This document shows, in pieces, positions 19,158 through 29,122 of a DNA stretch of 64,000 bases. The DNA lies in contig CAZBUK010000012.1 in the NCBI GenBank assembly GCA_964495085.1, positions 1 through 64,000 of the forward strand. Direction: 5' to 3'. The notes beneath the pieces are model-generated. The model did not search any database. It was not told the DNA's origin and was given only the letters and a program-made list of their open reading frames with translations. The translations under genes were made by a program, and so were the position numbers. This DNA comes from CAZBUK01 sp964495085 (GTDB lineage: Bacteria; Bacteroidota; Ignavibacteria; T3Sed10-11). Every line of letters begins with the position of its first letter. Positions within the stretch are counted from its first letter, which is position 1.

Positions 19158-20471
19158 TCAACGACTTCCCGAATTAAGCTGCCGGTATTTCTCGGTATAC
19201 CTCTCATAGAGCCGAAGATGCTTGTTGGTCATATCGACTCTCCTGCCCTGGATATAAACTTGTTCGATAGTAGTTGAGAATTCGAGAGGATTCCCGTCGG
19301 TAATGAGAAACGTAGCATCCTTCCCGATCTCGATGGATCCGACGCGTGAATCGATGCCGAGTATTTCTGCCGGATGCAGAGTGATCGCTTTCAGGGCTAC
19401 GTCGTGCGGCAGTCCGAATGCCGCAGCCGCAGCGGCGTGTTGTGCCAGCCGGAATGTATATGCGGCCGACGACTCGCCCGCTATACAAAACCGGACGCCG
19501 AGCTCATGCAGACGCGCGGCCAACGCATACGAAGCATCGTATCCGTCCAGCTGTCTTGCCAGTCCACCGAGCACCGGGGTCAGAATAACCGGTATATCTC
19601 TCGCCTTTAACCGATCGGCAACCAATCCGGCGTCCCGTCCGCCCAGAATGATAATTCTCAATTCCTCGGTCTCCGCCCATACGGCAGCAGCCAGAATCTG
19701 GTCCACCTCCTGGGCAGCGACGATCACCGGAATGCTGCCGTCGAGTACAGGAAGCATCGCCTCCCATCTCACGTCGGTGTGATGCAGCAGCAGGACGGGC
19801 GTTTCACGAGTCTTGCGGTATGCCTTTGCCGCTGCGACGGATTCCTTCAGGACCTTGAGGTATTCTTCCCGCTGACCTGCCTGCATCGTAGAGGACGGCC
19901 ATTGCACGATCAGCGCGACCGGCGTTTGCAGCACCGACTGTTCCCAAGTCCATCCGTCGGTCTGCATGGCTGCAGCGGTACCGGAGATCACCCCTCCCGA
20001 AGGGGAAACCACAGCGGTAGTGATTCCCCGGGCCCGGGCGACGGGTATGTGTTCACTTTCGGGATGATATGCTACTTCCGCGCGAACATTCGGATTAACG
20101 ATGCCGAGTTCATTATAATCTGAGGTTTCTGATACCGCCCCGATCTCCGTCAGGCCGAGAACGCTGTGCGCATGAATGAGGCCGGGATATATTTGTCTGC
20201 CAACAGCATCTATAGTCTCCGCATTGTCAGGAATTACGATTTCTTTTCCCACTGCGGTAATTATTCCGTCTACAAAGAGAAGAGAACCGTTCTCTACCTG
20301 ATCGCCGCTGAGCGTATGTATCGTTGCTCCCACAACGGCGATCGGATTCGTCTGGGGAGGGGCGGGGATCTGGCCCGGGGATGAATATGAGCATATTATC
20401 GTCAGCAGGATGCAATACCCGATAACGTGTCGGATCGATCTTCTCTGTCCCGAAATACTAATGAATTTCAT
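19158..20471 (-). CDS. Secreted amidohydrolase-family protein lacking metal-site residues
   Basis: Member of the imidazolonepropionase-like amidohydrolase group, with a signal peptide (HVIGYCILLTIICSYSSPGQ) directing it to the periplasm. The N- and C-terminal beta-sandwich parts are clear (VVGATIHTLSGDQVENGSLLFVDGIITAVG; GSIEIGKDATFLITDGNPLE). However, the metal-binding stretch reads YPGLIHAHSVLGLTEIG instead of GLIDAHxH, and the usual HSD near the C-terminus is GESS. It is therefore probably a non-catalytic partner of the two-domain amidohydrolase upstream, whose 3' end it overlaps by 14 bp. Such long-plus-short pairs are common in Bacteroidota. The substrate is unknown. Confidence 0.85.
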   Translation of the reverse strand: MKFISISGQRRSIRHVIGYCILLTIICSYSSPGQIPAPPQTNPIAVVGATIHTLSGDQVENGSLLFVDGIITAVGKEIVIPDNAETIDAVGRQIYPGLIHAHSVLGLTEIGAVSETSDYNELGIVNPNVRAEVAYHPESEHIPVARARGITTAVVSPSGGVISGTAAAMQTDGWTWEQSVLQTPVALIVQWPSSTMQAGQREEYLKVLKESVAAAKAYRKTRETPVLLLHHTDVRWEAMLPVLDGSIPVIVAAQEVDQILAAAVWAETEELRIIILGGRDAGLVADRLKARDIPVILTPVLGGLARQLDGYDASYALAARLHELGVRFCIAGESSAAYTFRLAQHAAAAAAFGLPHDVALKAITLHPAEILGIDSRVGSIEIGKDATFLITDGNPLEFSTTIEQVYIQGRRVDMTNKHLRLYERYTEKYRQLNSGSR

Positions 20472-23400
20472 GATGGTCCTCCATACATGTATATTCTTCG
20501 TCGTAAATCGAACCGTTCAGCGACTCCGATTTTTCTCCCACTCCCGATATACTTCTGCCGCTTGCTTTCGATGCCAATACTTTCTGTATCAGCGCCGCAT
20601 GCCGGCTTTGCATCTCAAGCTGCAGCCGGGCGTCCAGTTCGCGATCGAAATATTTCCGTCCATCGACCCATGTCTGTTCGGCCACCGAGAACGGCGAAAG
20701 CGGATTAGTATTCCATATGACGAAATCAGCATCCTTTCCCGCTTCGAGCGAACCGACCCGATGATCTATACCCAGCATCTTTGCCGGATTCAAAGTTACG
20801 AAATTCAGTGCATCGGTTTCAGAAACTCCGGTGCCGACGGTTTTTCCCGCTTCCCAATTCATTCTCGTCGCGATCACGGTGTTATCCGAATGTATTACGG
20901 TGAGAACCCCGTTATCATTCAAGAGACGGGCGTTGTATATCGTACCGTCATATGCCTCGACTTTGAAAGCCCACCAATCGCTCCAGACAGCTGCTCCCGC
21001 CCCATGCTCGGACAGCGCTTCGGCGATTTTATATCCCTCGACGACGTGCTGAAAGGATCGGATTCGGACGTCGAACTCCTCCATGAGCCTGATGAGCATC
21101 AATATTTCATCCTGCCGGTAACAATGCGCATGGATCATCCGTTTTCCTTCTATGATCTCGGCGATCGCTTCGAGCCGAAGATCTTTTCGGGGAGAAATGC
21201 GCGACTTATCCCGTTCCCATGCGCGCCATGCCCTGCGGTAATCGATCGCTGCATGGAATTCGTCGCGAATTATCTGTTCGACACCCATTCGGGTGTTCGG
21301 GTATCTGTTCTGACTTCGCTTAACGTTTTCGCCCAGCGCGAACTTGATCCCTTCCGGCGCATCTTCGATGAACATTTCGGAGGGGAGAGCGCCCCATCGC
21401 ATTTTCAGGACGGCATTCTGTCCTCCGATCGGATTTGCGGATCCGTGAAGGAGGTTTGCGCTCGTAAGGCCCCCGGCCAATAGACGGTAGATCCAAATGT
21501 TCTTGCTGTCGATAACGTCGCGGATACGGACTTCCGAAGTGATCGCGTTCCCCACCTCGTTCACGCCACCGCTTATGCTCGTATGAATGTGCGCATCGAT
21601 CAGACCGGGAGTTACATGCATTCCCTGTCCATCGATTTCGATCGTCTGTCGTGGAAGCTGCAGTCCCCGGCCGACGCGCACGATCTTCCCTTTCGAGACA
21701 AGCATATCCGCATCTTCAAGGACGCCTTCGGGACCCTGTGTCCAGATCGTTGCATTTCGTATGACAAGGTGTTCGGGTTGCACTGGAAATTCCTCGATCC
21801 CGTACTCCATAGCCGGTGAAAGAACGGGGTAGAGTGCAGGCCCTCCGTGCTCAATGCCCGAGGTATCGGACGGATGCCCGCGGGGAGCGATTCGTTCGGC
21901 TGTCCAGTTTAGAATCGTACCGTCGGGCAATTCGCCGATCCCGTGCATCACTTCGGGCGCTGCGGGAGCGGAAAGTCTGATCGCTCCATTTATACCGAGA
22001 GAATCGCCGGGTAGAACGATCGATATTCTTTCCGAATCGAGTTTTACCGATGCCAGATTTATCTCTTGATCTCCGGTTTTCCAGGTGCCCGAGAGCCGGT
22101 TCAGCTCGCCGGAAATAAACAGATCCGCCTTCTCCGCAAATGCCGATGAAGTAATTGTCCATTTGCCCCGAACGTCGTTCGACGGAACCGGATCGACTGC
22201 ATACCGGTTTCCGTCGATCCATACCTCCGAGATTCGCGTGCGCAAAGCGAAGAGATCGCCGTCAGTGATGATGAGATGTGCGGATTTACCGGTATCGATC
22301 GTCCCGTACCGATTCTGTACTCCCGCCATCCGGGCAGGTACGGTAGTCAGGGCTGCCAGAGCGGCTGAAGCCCGGAGTCCTCGTGCGACAGCTCTTCTCA
22401 GATTTGCAAGAAACTGTTTCGTGTCCTTCATTCCCGNNNNNNNNNNGAAGTCGTAAGCGCGAACTCGAGGCCGGCATTCGCGACACGTGCAGGATTATCT
22501 GGTGCCGTGTCCCAGTGCAGCAAATCCGAGAGTGGAATCCGCCTGCCGTCCTCGGGTCTTTCGACGTCGGGGGGATCGGGAAAGTTGAGCGGCAGGATGA
22601 GCGCGACGCCTGAGCCGGTCACGGCGTCGATGCGTTGGTATTCATAACCGCTTCCGCGTATCCAGAGCTTCAGTGCATATTCGCGCGCGATCTCTGCGGC
22701 CCGGAGCAGATTCTGTTCATCCGATGTTTCGATGAGGACGGGTTGCCTCCCGGCGACGGCATCGTATAATGCGGTGAGTGCGAGGTTCGTTTCGGGTCGA
22801 ACCTGGCCTACCGGGTTTCTCTCATAGCTCTCGTGAGCTTCCCCGTGCCAGCCGGCGTCGGAAAAAATCTGGCGGATGAGCGCAATCGAACCCATCAGCG
22901 ATGTCGGATATCCGACACCGAGCTCACCCGACCGCCGGAATGAGATGCTCTGCGCCACGTTTTCACGTATGACAGTCCTGTTCGCGTCGGTTTCACCGAG
23001 TGAGACGAGAGCTCCTGCGCCTCTGAAGATACCGAGGGGAGGATGGGTCAGTGCGAGGGTGAATCCCTGTGAGCGGAGACTCGCAGCGGTTTGATTGTCC
23101 GGGGTGAACACCGCGGCGGCGTCGATATACGATCTCACCTGAGGATTCCAATGTATCGGACCCTGCGGCGAATCCGACGCCTGTCCCTGAGCGGCAAGAG
23201 ACGCACGCACCTGCGCAGATACCTGCTGCAGAGCGCTCTGCACGGAGCCGGATCCGTCGCTCCGCACCCCATGCGGCATCCCGATGTGAGTATAGAGATC
23301 GATGAAGCCTGCATAGACGGTTTTCCCCGACAGGTCGTGCACAACGGCATCGGACGGCGGCGGGATATTTCTCCCGACAGACTCAATCACGCCGTTCCGA

Positions 23401-23573
23401 ACAACGACCGTTCCACTTTCTATGATCCTCTGGGGATCCTGAACGATTCTCGCATTGATGAAAGCGTGGACGGCGGGCGTATTATCCCGCAGTCCGATCG
23501 CAGGTGCGGTCTGTGCCCGACAGATCGAAGAAATGCAAACAAGCGTGACTACAAGCCCTGCAAAAAGCCGCAT
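20458..23573 (-). CDS. Two-domain secreted amidohydrolase, split by an assembly gap
   Basis: One gene read as two pieces because ten Ns at 22437-22446 shift the frame. The first piece starts at 23573 after AGGAGG with a signal peptide (LFAGLVVTLVCISSICRA) and ends in GLEFALTT. The second resumes at GMKDTKQF, the usual continuation in this family. Domain 1 (about 30-430) has FIDLYTHIGMP, with Tyr for the first His. Domain 2 (about 510-950) has the intact PGLIDAHIHTSI, AHCYRQDE and IHSDNTV, so it is the likely catalytic half. Joining at TTC|GGGAATG gives 1034 residues. The product is probably a periplasmic metallohydrolase of unknown substrate that works with the downstream gene. Confidence 0.85.
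22437..22446. other. Assembly gap of ten Ns
   Basis: The flanks, read on the minus strand, end in ACTTC and resume with CGGGAATG. If the C is shared, the join reads ACT TCG GGA ATG (T-S-G-M), which keeps the frame and completes the family motif. The ten Ns are therefore a placeholder and not a real length. Confidence 0.95.
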
Positions 23574-23624
23574 GATCGAGCCTCCTCCTTTCTAAACTCT
23601 AAATGAAGAAATGAATTCCGTGGA

Positions 23625-24632
23625 TTATAATTTTTCGAGATCAGCCTTGTTCTTGGATAACCGGTCGATAATTTCCTGCATGTCCGCCGGGAGAGTCGAA
23701 TCAAAGAAAACTTTTTCCCGCGTGACGGGATGGATGAATCCGAGAGTCTTCGCGTGCAGCGCCTGGCGGGGGAGTCGTTCGAGTAGGTTCGCAATGAACG
23801 CTTTACGCTTCGGCGTCACGCCTCCGTAGACAATACGGCGCCCGCCGTACATCGGGTCTCCGAACACGGGATGGTGGATGGAGGCCAGGTGGACACGGAT
23901 CTGGTGAGTCCTGCCGGTATGCAAACTAAGGCGCACGAGCGAGAGTCCGTCGTATTCCTGCAGCACAACATAGTGAGTGACTGCATGCTTACCGTCATCG
24001 CGTACGGTAAACTTCTTCCGGTCGGAAAGGCTGCGTCCGAGGCTAGCTTCTATAGAGCCCTTCTTCTCGCGGAAAATACCCCAGACGACCGCCCAGTATT
24101 CGCGGTCGATCGAGTGTCCTGCGAATTGGGATGCAAGATACCTGTGTGCCTGCTCGTTCTTAGCTACGGCGAGCAATCCCGATGTATCTTTATCTAATCT
24201 GTGTACGATTCCAGGTCGCAGCGCGTTGCCGCCGACCGGATTCGTTCCCGCTGAACTGGGTTTCGGATACAGATGATAGAGGAGGGCGTTCACGAGCGTA
24301 CCGGCATAATTCCCGAAGGCGGGATGCGTGACCATAGCCGGAGGTTTATTGACAATGAGCAACGAATCATCTTCGTAGACGATGTCGAGCGGTATGTTCT
24401 CGGGTTGTGCCTCGGAGGGGGGTTCTTTCGGGAGCGAGAATGTGATCGTTTCCCCGGGAGTTACGATATGATTAGATTTGATCTCCTTTCCGGAGATGGT
24501 AACGAGACCGTTTCGTATCGCCGCCTGGATTCTACTTCTCGAAGCGTTTTGGATCTGGTGCGCCAGAAAAACATCCACTCGTTCCCTCCTCTGTCCCGGA
24601 GGAATGGTAATATGGATAATAGATTCTTTCAA
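23625..24632 (-). CDS. rluD: RluD/RluA-family 23S rRNA pseudouridine synthase
   Basis: Converts uridines of large-subunit rRNA to pseudouridine. An S4 RNA-binding domain (about 16-65, RVDVFLAHQIQNASRSRIQAAIRNGLVTI) precedes the catalytic domain. The catalytic Asp is D147 in HRLDKDTSGLL. LHTGRTHQIRVHLASIHHPVFGDPMYGG is the conserved family signature; I list it here only as the motif near residues 235-262. The 335 residues are normal. It is the last gene of the ileS-dksA-lspA-rluD block. The exact target (RluD-type positions or another RluA subtype) is inferred from overall similarity. Confidence 0.92.
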   Translation of the reverse strand: MKESIIHITIPPGQRRERVDVFLAHQIQNASRSRIQAAIRNGLVTISGKEIKSNHIVTPGETITFSLPKEPPSEAQPENIPLDIVYEDDSLLIVNKPPAMVTHPAFGNYAGTLVNALLYHLYPKPSSAGTNPVGGNALRPGIVHRLDKDTSGLLAVAKNEQAHRYLASQFAGHSIDREYWAVVWGIFREKKGSIEASLGRSLSDRKKFTVRDDGKHAVTHYVVLQEYDGLSLVRLSLHTGRTHQIRVHLASIHHPVFGDPMYGGRRIVYGGVTPKRKAFIANLLERLPRQALHAKTLGFIHPVTREKVFFDSTLPADMQEIIDRLSKNKADLEKL

Positions 24633-24664
24633 TGAATTGAGTTTATAGGGACGGCCGGTACTGA

Positions 24665-25321
24665 TCAGTCGATTGAAGGACTCCGGGATGCATCCGTTTT
24701 CTCCGAAACGGTATCCACCTCGGGGAGCGGTGCTGCAGGTAGATCCGATTGAATGCTTTCTCCTGACGGTGCAGCCGTTTTGGGGTCTTTCAGGGTTTCG
24801 CGGTGAAACAGGATCATAAGAACGACGCCTATGGTGACCGCGGAATCAGCTACATTGAAGACCGGCCACCGGGAGAGGTTATAACCAAAGACGGAGATAT
24901 TAAAAAAAATGACATCTATGAAATCGACAACCTTGCCATGGAAGAGCGGAGCTTCCCGGTAGAACAGGCCGTAAAAAACCCGGTCGATGAGATTTCCCAA
25001 TGCGCCGCCGAGAATAAGGGCGAGAGGAAGTTTGACACGCAGCCGCTCACGCCGGAGCGTATACAGGTACCAAAAAATGCCAATACAGGCGATGATGGAG
25101 AAGAGGGCGAAGAAGGTTTTCCCGCCGAAGTTGATGCCGAACGCCATTCCCGGATTTTCGATATAGGTCAGGCGGAGAATATCCCCGATGAGCGTAATGG
25201 ATTGACCGTATCGCATTCCGGCCCACTCTATTCCAAGAAAGGGAATGGTGATCCCTTTAACCAGGGCTTTCGTAAGTTGATCGAGCGAAACGATCCCCAA
25301 TGTCAGATACAGAACTTTCAA
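24665..25321 (-). CDS. lspA: Lipoprotein signal peptidase (signal peptidase II)
   Basis: Aspartic protease of the inner membrane that cleaves signal peptides of lipidated prolipoproteins. The two catalytic Asp residues are visible: D113 in GGALGNLIDRVFYG and D159 in FNVADSAVTIG. There are four membrane segments and the N-terminal DQLTKALV. The start is TTG (25321), preceded in frame by a stop codon. A C-terminal tail of about 45 residues rich in Pro, Ser and Asp extends beyond the usual end. The many lipoproteins in this window are its likely substrates. Confidence 0.95.
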   Translation of the reverse strand: MKVLYLTLGIVSLDQLTKALVKGITIPFLGIEWAGMRYGQSITLIGDILRLTYIENPGMAFGINFGGKTFFALFSIIACIGIFWYLYTLRRERLRVKLPLALILGGALGNLIDRVFYGLFYREAPLFHGKVVDFIDVIFFNISVFGYNLSRWPVFNVADSAVTIGVVLMILFHRETLKDPKTAAPSGESIQSDLPAAPLPEVDTVSEKTDASRSPSID

Positions 25322-25345
25322 TAGTCATTCGCTTTCGGATAGACA

Positions 25346-25846
25346 TCAGGACGTTTGTTTTGCCGCGGTCTTGCACTTGATGCATTGCTGCGCGATCGGA
25401 ACCGCTTCAAGCCGTTCTTTATCGATGAGGCTGCCGCAGTCGCGGCAGAATCCGTACTGGCCGTTTTCGATTCGTTGAAGTGCTTCTTCAAGATAGCGCA
25501 GATATTTTCCCTCGCGCGACGCAAAGAGGAACGTAATTTCCCGGTCCATCTGCTCGCCTCCCTGGTCCGCCATATGAATAGAGTATGAGGAATTCTCACC
25601 GGTATATTCGCCGGTCGTCGTATCCATAATACTCTCGCGCAAGGTCGCTATTTCTTCCATGATCTCCCGCCGCTGCTCGAGTATGATATTCTTGAAGTGT
25701 TGGAGGTCTTTCCGCGAAAATCCTTTCCTGCCCGATGCGCTTACCGGTTTCGTCTTTTTCTTCGCCGCGGTTTTGGGCGCCGGTTTGCGTCCCTTCGCTG
25801 TCCCTTTCACCTTAGTCTTCCTGGTTGATGCTGTTTTCTTAGCCAT
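25346..25846 (-). CDS. DksA/TraR zinc-finger protein with basic N-terminal tail
   Basis: Predicted RNA polymerase-binding regulator of the DksA/TraR family. The C-terminal zinc finger has four cysteines in YGFCRDCGSLIDKERL and QCIKCKT. The coiled-coil hairpin has LEEALQRIENGQYG. The first 40 residues or so are a Lys/Ala/Pro tail (KKTASTRKTKVKGTAKG, PAPKTAAKKKTKP) resembling histone H1 tails, which classical DksA does not have. AAGGAG lies upstream of the ATG. It sits between ileS and lspA, a conserved order in FCB bacteria. The role of the tail is unknown. Confidence 0.9.
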   Translation of the reverse strand: MAKKTASTRKTKVKGTAKGRKPAPKTAAKKKTKPVSASGRKGFSRKDLQHFKNIILEQRREIMEEIATLRESIMDTTTGEYTGENSSYSIHMADQGGEQMDREITFLFASREGKYLRYLEEALQRIENGQYGFCRDCGSLIDKERLEAVPIAQQCIKCKTAAKQTS

Positions 25847-25882
25847 CGACTTCTCCTTTTCTCCGGTTGTGTGTATATTCCA

Positions 25883-28800
25883 TCATCGATCTGTATCTTC
25901 CGTGCCCGCGATTTCGACTGCGATGCGGCAATCGATGCCGTTTAAAATCACGGGCTGGAGCGTTTCCCTGTGACCCGAGCGATCGATCAATTCCTCGGCG
26001 AGGGTTTCCGTTTTAACGTATGCTGCAAACAGTGTAAGCGCGCGTGCGAGCGTCGGATCATCGCACCCGTACAATATACGAATTCGGTCGGTAACCTGAA
26101 AACCCGCTTCCTTCCGCATATTCTGTACCCTATTGACAAATTCGCGCGCGAGCCCTTCCGCTTTCAGCTCATCCGTAAGATCGGTATCAAGAGCGACGGT
26201 AACGATGCCGTCGGATTCCACGACCCAGCCTTTGATATCTTCCGTTGCTATCTCGATATCATTGATGGATAGCTCGAAAGACTCACCGTTCAGCCGGATA
26301 TCGAATTTACCTTCATGTTCGAGCCGCACCACCTCCTCCGTAGACAGTTCGCGGATTCGCTGCGCCACCGCCTGAACGTTCTTTCCGTACTTCGGTCCGA
26401 TTGATTTGAAATTCGGCTTCGCCTTTTTACGGACGAGTCCGGATTCGTCCGTCACGAACTCCAGTCCCTTCACATTTATCTCTTCGAGAACGACCCGTTC
26501 CATTTTCTGAATATCCGCCCGTGATTCTGCAACCCGGACCGAGACGATGACCCGCTTCAACGGCTGCCTCACCTTCAAGTTCGTCTTCGCCCTGATCGAT
26601 CTCGCGAGATAAACGACCCGCTGCGCGAGGTCCATCTTGCGTTCGAGCGAGACATCGACGGCCTTTTCGTCCTTTTCCGGTACCAGGGAAAGATGGACCG
26701 AGTCGGATTTTTCGATGCCGCTTCTGACGTTCAGATTCCGGAACAATTCTTCGGCAAGAAACGGCGCGAACGGAGCCATCAGTTTCGAGACGCCTATCAG
26801 ACATTCATAGAGTGTCTGATAGGCTGCCGTTTTATCGCGTCCCTTCTCGCTTTTCCAGAACCGCCGCCGGTTCCTTCGCACGTACCAATTCGAAAGCTTG
26901 TCGATGGTAAAGTCGGATACCTCGCGTGCTGCATGGGTGACGTTGTACTCGTCCATGAGCCGGCAGTAGTTCTCGTACAGGGTATTGAGCTCGGATATGA
27001 TCCACCGGTCGATCTCCTGGCGTTCTTCAATCGGTACCTGATCGCCCGCTCCGTCGAATCCGTCGATGTTCGCGTAGAGAACAAAGAAGGAGTACGTATT
27101 GATAAGTGTGCTGAAAAATTTTCTCTGAACATCCTTCAGACCGTCCTCATCGAAGAGGGTCGGACGCCAGGGGGGGCTGGTGGTGATCAGATACCAGCGC
27201 AGGGTGTCGGAGCCGTATCGTCCGAAAATGTAGAACGGATCGATCGTGTTGCCTCTGGATTTCGACATCTTCTGACCATCCTTATCCAGAATCAGCTCGT
27301 TGCCCAGGACATTCTTAAAGGCCGGCTTTTCGAACAGCGCAGTGGAGATGGAATGGAGGGTATAAAACCATCCGCGGGTCTGGTCGATCCCCTCGCAGAT
27401 ATAATCGGCCGGGAAATTCGCATCGAAGATATCCCGGTTCTCGAACGGATAATGCCATTGGGCGAACGGCATCGAGCCGGAATCGAACCACACGTCGATC
27501 AGTTCCGGGACGCGCCGCATCACCCCTCCGCAGTCGCAGTCGAAGAATACCTGATCGACGTAGGGCTTGTGCGGATCGAAGTTCCGTTCATCTATCGGCT
27601 TTACCTCACCGTTGACGCGCCAGGTTCCGCCGGCGAGTTCGGCAAGACTCCCGATGCTCTTCTCGGACGAGCAGGATTCGCAAACCCAAATCGGCAGCGG
27701 CGTTCCCCAGAAACGATCGCGGGACAACGCCCAATCCTTATTCTCCGCCAACCAGTTTCCGAACCGTCCGGTGCCGACCTCGGGAGGAATCCAGTTTATC
27801 TGTTCGTTCAGTTCGATCATACGCTGCGCGTACTCGGTGGTCTTTATATACCATGAGGAACGTGCATAGTATAAGAGCGGCGACCGGCACCGCCAGCAAT
27901 GCGGATAGCTGTGCGTGATCGTCTCCTTCTTATATATAAGTCCGCGCTTCTTCAGGTTTGTGATGATATCCGGATCTGCGTCCTTTACGAACTTGCCCCT
28001 GAAATCAGTAATTTCATCGGTGAACTTGCCTGATTTATTCACGGGTTGCAACGTCGGCAGTCCGTGCTTTCTGCCCATCTGATAGTCGTCCTCGCCGAAT
28101 GCAGGAGCGAGATGGACGATACCGGATCCGTCTTCCGTCGTTACGAAGTCGGCGCCCACAATATAAAATGCCTTTTCTTTGACAGGCAGGTAATCAAAGA
28201 GCCGCTCATATTCCAATCCCGTCAACTCCTCTCCCTTCAACGTCCCGACAAGCTCGTAGGGGTCGTCGATGACATGCAGCCGCTCCTGAGCGAGTATAAG
28301 ATATTCCTCGCCGAGTCTGATTTTCGCGTAGACGACCGAAGGATGAACTGCAAGTGCGACGTTCGAGATGAGCGTCCACGGGGTCGTGGTCCAGACCAGG
28401 ATGGATGTGCGTTCTTCACCTTTCAGTTTCATGCGAACGTAGATGCTCGGATCCTTCACATCCTGGTAACCCTGTGAGACCTCGTGCGATGAAAGGGGCG
28501 TTTCGCACCGCGGACAGTAGGGTTGGATTTTATAACCGCGGTAGATTAATCCCTTTTTATAATATTGGTCGAGCGCCCACCAGACCGATTCGATATATTC
28601 GCGCGTGCAGGTGACATAGGCATCGTCGAGATTGATCCAGTATCCCATCAACCGGGTCATCTCTTCCCAGTCTTTCAGATAGGTAAATACCGAATTATAG
28701 CACTCCTTATTGAACTTCTCGACGCCGAATTCGTAGATCTCGTCTTTGTGCTTAATGCCGAGCTTCTTCTCGACCTCGATCTCCACCGGCAGTCCGTGAG

Positions 28801-29059
28801 TGTCCCAGCCGCCTTTCCGTTGAACTTTATAGCCGCGCATTGTCTTATAGCGGCAAACCAGATCCTTCAAGGTCCTGCTCACGACATGGTGAATGCCGGG
28901 TTTTCCGTTGGCGGTCGGTGGTCCTTCATAAAACGTGAACGTCGGTCCTGATTCGCGTTCGGAAATACTGCGTTCGAACACGGAGCGGTCCTGCCAGAAA
29001 TTCCTTATATCGTTCTCGATATCCCCGTAATTTATTTTATCGCTGAGCTGTCTGAACAT
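25883..29059 (-). CDS. ileS: Isoleucyl-tRNA synthetase, type 2, with GXHH signature
   Basis: Charges tRNA-Ile with isoleucine; class I synthetase of 1058 residues. It has GPPTANGKPGIHHVVSR at the nucleotide-binding site, the editing domain (WTTTPWTLISNVALAV), KMSKS in DGQKMSKSRGN and a C-terminal anticodon-binding region. Its length and the PTANG-PGIHH form point to the type-2 (eukaryote-like) group. The usual HXGH is replaced by G55-I-H-H58. Such swapped motifs have been linked to very strong mupirocin resistance in type-2 enzymes. It is the first housekeeping gene of the ileS-dksA-lspA-rluD block. Confidence 0.97.
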   Translation of the reverse strand: MFRQLSDKINYGDIENDIRNFWQDRSVFERSISERESGPTFTFYEGPPTANGKPGIHHVVSRTLKDLVCRYKTMRGYKVQRKGGWDTHGLPVEIEVEKKLGIKHKDEIYEFGVEKFNKECYNSVFTYLKDWEEMTRLMGYWINLDDAYVTCTREYIESVWWALDQYYKKGLIYRGYKIQPYCPRCETPLSSHEVSQGYQDVKDPSIYVRMKLKGEERTSILVWTTTPWTLISNVALAVHPSVVYAKIRLGEEYLILAQERLHVIDDPYELVGTLKGEELTGLEYERLFDYLPVKEKAFYIVGADFVTTEDGSGIVHLAPAFGEDDYQMGRKHGLPTLQPVNKSGKFTDEITDFRGKFVKDADPDIITNLKKRGLIYKKETITHSYPHCWRCRSPLLYYARSSWYIKTTEYAQRMIELNEQINWIPPEVGTGRFGNWLAENKDWALSRDRFWGTPLPIWVCESCSSEKSIGSLAELAGGTWRVNGEVKPIDERNFDPHKPYVDQVFFDCDCGGVMRRVPELIDVWFDSGSMPFAQWHYPFENRDIFDANFPADYICEGIDQTRGWFYTLHSISTALFEKPAFKNVLGNELILDKDGQKMSKSRGNTIDPFYIFGRYGSDTLRWYLITTSPPWRPTLFDEDGLKDVQRKFFSTLINTYSFFVLYANIDGFDGAGDQVPIEERQEIDRWIISELNTLYENYCRLMDEYNVTHAAREVSDFTIDKLSNWYVRRNRRRFWKSEKGRDKTAAYQTLYECLIGVSKLMAPFAPFLAEELFRNLNVRSGIEKSDSVHLSLVPEKDEKAVDVSLERKMDLAQRVVYLARSIRAKTNLKVRQPLKRVIVSVRVAESRADIQKMERVVLEEINVKGLEFVTDESGLVRKKAKPNFKSIGPKYGKNVQAVAQRIRELSTEEVVRLEHEGKFDIRLNGESFELSINDIEIATEDIKGWVVESDGIVTVALDTDLTDELKAEGLAREFVNRVQNMRKEAGFQVTDRIRILYGCDDPTLARALTLFAAYVKTETLAEELIDRSGHRETLQPVILNGIDCRIAVEIAGTEDTDR

Positions 29060-29122
29060 AAAGCGGTATCTCTCGGTTCGATATGAATTTATGAACTGCT
29101 CCCGGGATTTGCCCGGCCTGTT

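Noticed and set aside
19025..19207. Small minus-strand frame upstream of the amidohydrolase stop
   Set aside because: It overlaps the end of the real gene in another frame and has no motif or ribosome binding site. A nearby GATCC-GGATC palindrome is too short to interpret.
20410..21483. Long plus-strand open frame across the amidohydrolase gene
   Set aside because: The minus strand carries the conserved amidohydrolase domain with its HSD motif; the antisense translation has no family features.
20458..23573. Two adjacent amidohydrolase genes or a frameshifted pseudogene
   Set aside because: The break coincides with ten Ns, and joining the flanks restores frame and motif, so it is one intact gene.
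26693..27856. Long open frame antisense to ileS
   Set aside because: The opposite strand encodes unambiguous IleRS; the antisense frame is a product of codon composition.
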